This document shows, piece by piece, positions 13,304 through 14,854 of a DNA stretch of 14,854 bases. The notes below the pieces were generated by a model that saw only the letters and a list, made by a program, of their open reading frames with translations, made no database searches and had not been told where the DNA came from. This DNA comes from Actinomycetes bacterium (GTDB taxonomy: Bacteria; Actinomycetota; Acidimicrobiia; Acidimicrobiales; UBA8190): assembly GCA_021779775.1 (NCBI GenBank), contig JAJYAB010000011.1, positions 1 through 14,854 of the forward strand, read 5' to 3'. The translations under genes were made by a program, and so were the position numbers. Numbering within the stretch: the first letter of the stretch is position 1; every line of letters begins with the position of its first letter.

Positions 13304-14761
13304 CTAGTCCTGGCGGAGACGGAACGGCACCCTGGCCACAATCACGTCGGTGCGCCGGTGCAAGACGTTGGCAAGGATCACATCGCGCTGATTCTGCAAG
13401 AGACGATGCCGCCACTTGCGTGGCTCCACCTCGGGGATCAGGACCAGTAGCTGTCCGCGTGCCCGGATCTCGGGCGAGCCGAGGAAGCTGAGCATCGGCG
13501 TCGCAATGGAATGGTTGGCTGCATGGAGGATGACCAAGTCAACGCCGGGGTCCCAGCGGTCCCACTCTGCCCGCAAGGTTGCTGCCCGCACCTTGTCGAA
13601 CTGGACGCTCACCGCGACTACCTCATCGCTGAGTGACCGTGCCGAGCTCAAGGATGTTTCGGTCATGCGGGACACGCCGGTGACCGTCACCACCACCAGG
13701 CTCTTGTGGACTCTTGGTTTCGTGGCGAGAGATCCCAGGCTCATCTCCTTTTCGGCGTCGATGTAGTACTTGGAGATACGGGAGAACAGCAGGATGAGCC
13801 CGGGGATGGCGATCACCACCACCCACGCACCCGACGAGAACTTGGTGACCAGAAAGATGACGGTGGCCACTGCGGTCATGACCGCACCCGTCCCGTTCAG
13901 CGACGCTCGAGCCCACCACCGTTTCGGTCTCGTGCCTACCCAGTGCCGGACCAGCCCACCCTGAGCCAGGGTGAATCCGGTGAACACCCCGATGGCGTAG
14001 AGCGGGATGAGAGCGTTGGTGTTGGTGTTGACCGCGATCAGAAGAAGGCCGGCCAGTATCGCCAGTACAACGACTCCGTAGCGGTAGACAGGACGGTCGG
14101 CCCGGAGCCCGAACACGTGAGGCACCAGATTGTCGCGGGCGAGCAGGCTGGCCAACACCGGGAGCCCGCCGAACGAGGTATTGGCCGCCAGGGCCAGGAT
14201 CACCGTGGTGGACAAGTCGATCACGTAGTAGATGGGGCCTGGACCGACGGATGCTCTGGTGATCTGGCTGAGCACCGTCTGACTGGCGACGGGACCGATG
14301 TGGAACCGGACGGTGAGGAATGCCAGGCCCAACAGCATGGTGCCGAGGATGCCGCCGAGCAGAAGTTCGGTTCGCATGGCCCTGCGCGCCTTCGGGGCCC
14401 GAAAGGCCGGCACGTCGTTGGCGATGGCCTCGACCCCGGTGAGCGCACTCAGGCCGTTGGCGAACGCCTTGAGCAGGATGAGTACCCCGACCGCGGCGGC
14501 GACCTTGGGCAGCACCACGGGGTGGTAGCCGGCATTCACAGCCGAGTGCGACCGTGCTATTCCGGCAACGATCACCACGTAGATGCCGATGACGAAGACA
14601 GCGGTGGGCAATAGGAAGGTTCTGGCGCTGGTGGCTATGCCTCGCAGGTTGAGAGCGGTCAGCAACGCCAGGATGCCGAGCGCGATGGGGAGGGCGGCGG
14701 GGCTGAGGCTGGGAAATGCAGACACCAGTGCCGCCACCCCCGCGGCGATCGACACCGCCAC
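13304..14761 (-). CDS. APC-superfamily permease with soluble C-terminal domain, 5'-truncated
   Basis: The frame gives 485 residues from GTG 14761, but homology continues upstream through codons for LVDYVLT to about 14782 and then meets an in-frame TAA at 14788-14786. Intact relatives, about 600-680 residues, have an extra N-terminal stretch with several helices, so this copy is truncated. Hydrophobic helices are visible at about 23-40, 48-68, 88-110, 133-152, 178-206, 228-245, 252-270, 293-307 and 311-327. The family-typical GVEAIANDVPAF is at 109-120. From about residue 350 a cytoplasmic domain follows (VVVTVTGVSRMTETSLSSAR), similar to universal-stress-like tails in this family. Loss of the first helices should abolish transport. 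The substrate, probably an amino acid or polyamine, cannot be told. Confidence 0.85.
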   Translation of the reverse strand: MAVSIAAGVAALVSAFPSLSPAALPIALGILALLTALNLRGIATSARTFLLPTAVFVIGIYVVIVAGIARSHSAVNAGYHPVVLPKVAAAVGVLILLKAFANGLSALTGVEAIANDVPAFRAPKARRAMRTELLLGGILGTMLLGLAFLTVRFHIGPVASQTVLSQITRASVGPGPIYYVIDLSTTVILALAANTSFGGLPVLASLLARDNLVPHVFGLRADRPVYRYGVVVLAILAGLLLIAVNTNTNALIPLYAIGVFTGFTLAQGGLVRHWVGTRPKRWWARASLNGTGAVMTAVATVIFLVTKFSSGAWVVVIAIPGLILLFSRISKYYIDAEKEMSLGSLATKPRVHKSLVVVTVTGVSRMTETSLSSARSLSDEVVAVSVQFDKVRAATLRAEWDRWDPGVDLVILHAANHSIATPMLSFLGSPEIRARGQLLVLIPEVEPRKWRHRLLQNQRDVILANVLHRRTDVIVARVPFRLRQD

Positions 14762-14782
14762 GGTCAGGACATAGTCGACAAG

Positions 14783-14854
14783 GGGTTATTCATCTGACCG
14801 GACTATGTTGGAGGTGTGAGCAGCCCGAGTCCTCGAGGGGGGCTCCAGTACCCG
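14783..14854. mobile_element. Possible end of an insertion sequence disrupting the permease gene
   Basis: Permease homology stops abruptly at about 14782, and the sequence then begins GGGGTTATTCATC, which looks like an insertion-sequence terminal repeat. A plus-strand frame from GTG 14816 is open to the window end (13 codons); it has GGAGG only one base upstream. ACATAGTC (14769-14776) and GACTATGT (14801-14808) form an inverted repeat across the junction. No transposase motif is within reach, so this is a suspicion only. Confidence 0.3.

Overview
The window is high-GC bacterial DNA. Short ATGA, GTGA and 1-base overlaps between genes, an F420-type flavoprotein and a NirA-type sulfite reductase next to cysH point to an actinobacterium. 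An uncultivated Acidimicrobiia-like lineage is my best guess, but that is inference. Both ends of the window cut through genes.

Left part (about 1-7640): an assimilatory sulfate reduction locus. On the minus strand lie cysD and cysN (ATP sulfurylase subunits) and the start of a siroheme synthase (cysG-type). Diverging from cysD, across a short AT-rich regulatory gap, the plus strand reads cysH (APS reductase), a siroheme/[4Fe-4S] sulfite reductase, an FrhB-type F420H2 dehydrogenase with two ferredoxin-like clusters, an unrecognised 125-residue protein with a four-copy APDEA repeat, and an ABC ATPase. Sulfate would be activated to APS (CysDN), reduced to sulfite (CysH), then to sulfide. CysG would supply siroheme, and FrhB could supply electrons from F420H2. 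The main hypothesis is thus a two-protein, F420H2-driven sulfite reductase, functionally comparable to the fused Fsr of methanogens. CysH also has Thr where the fourth Fe-S ligand Cys is expected.

Middle (7643-9473): a small three-segment membrane protein resembling actinobacterial GlpR-like proteins, then tRNA-Ala(CGC). After the tRNA come about 830 bases with no convincing gene. This stretch holds a perfect TTATCCACA DnaA box with two related sites, and several CCCTACG direct and inverted repeats. It looks like a junction or attachment region at a tRNA gene, though no integrase is visible.

Right part (9474-14854): a glutathione-reductase-like flavoprotein on the plus strand. Facing it on the minus strand is a glycogen-debranching-type glucosidase, split by a 29-bp tandem duplication that shifts the frame. 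Upstream of that, also on the minus strand, is an APC-type permease with a soluble C-terminal domain whose N-terminus is lost. Its conserved sequence stops at about 14782, where foreign, possibly IS-derived, sequence begins. By eye this part is less GC-rich than the sulfur locus.
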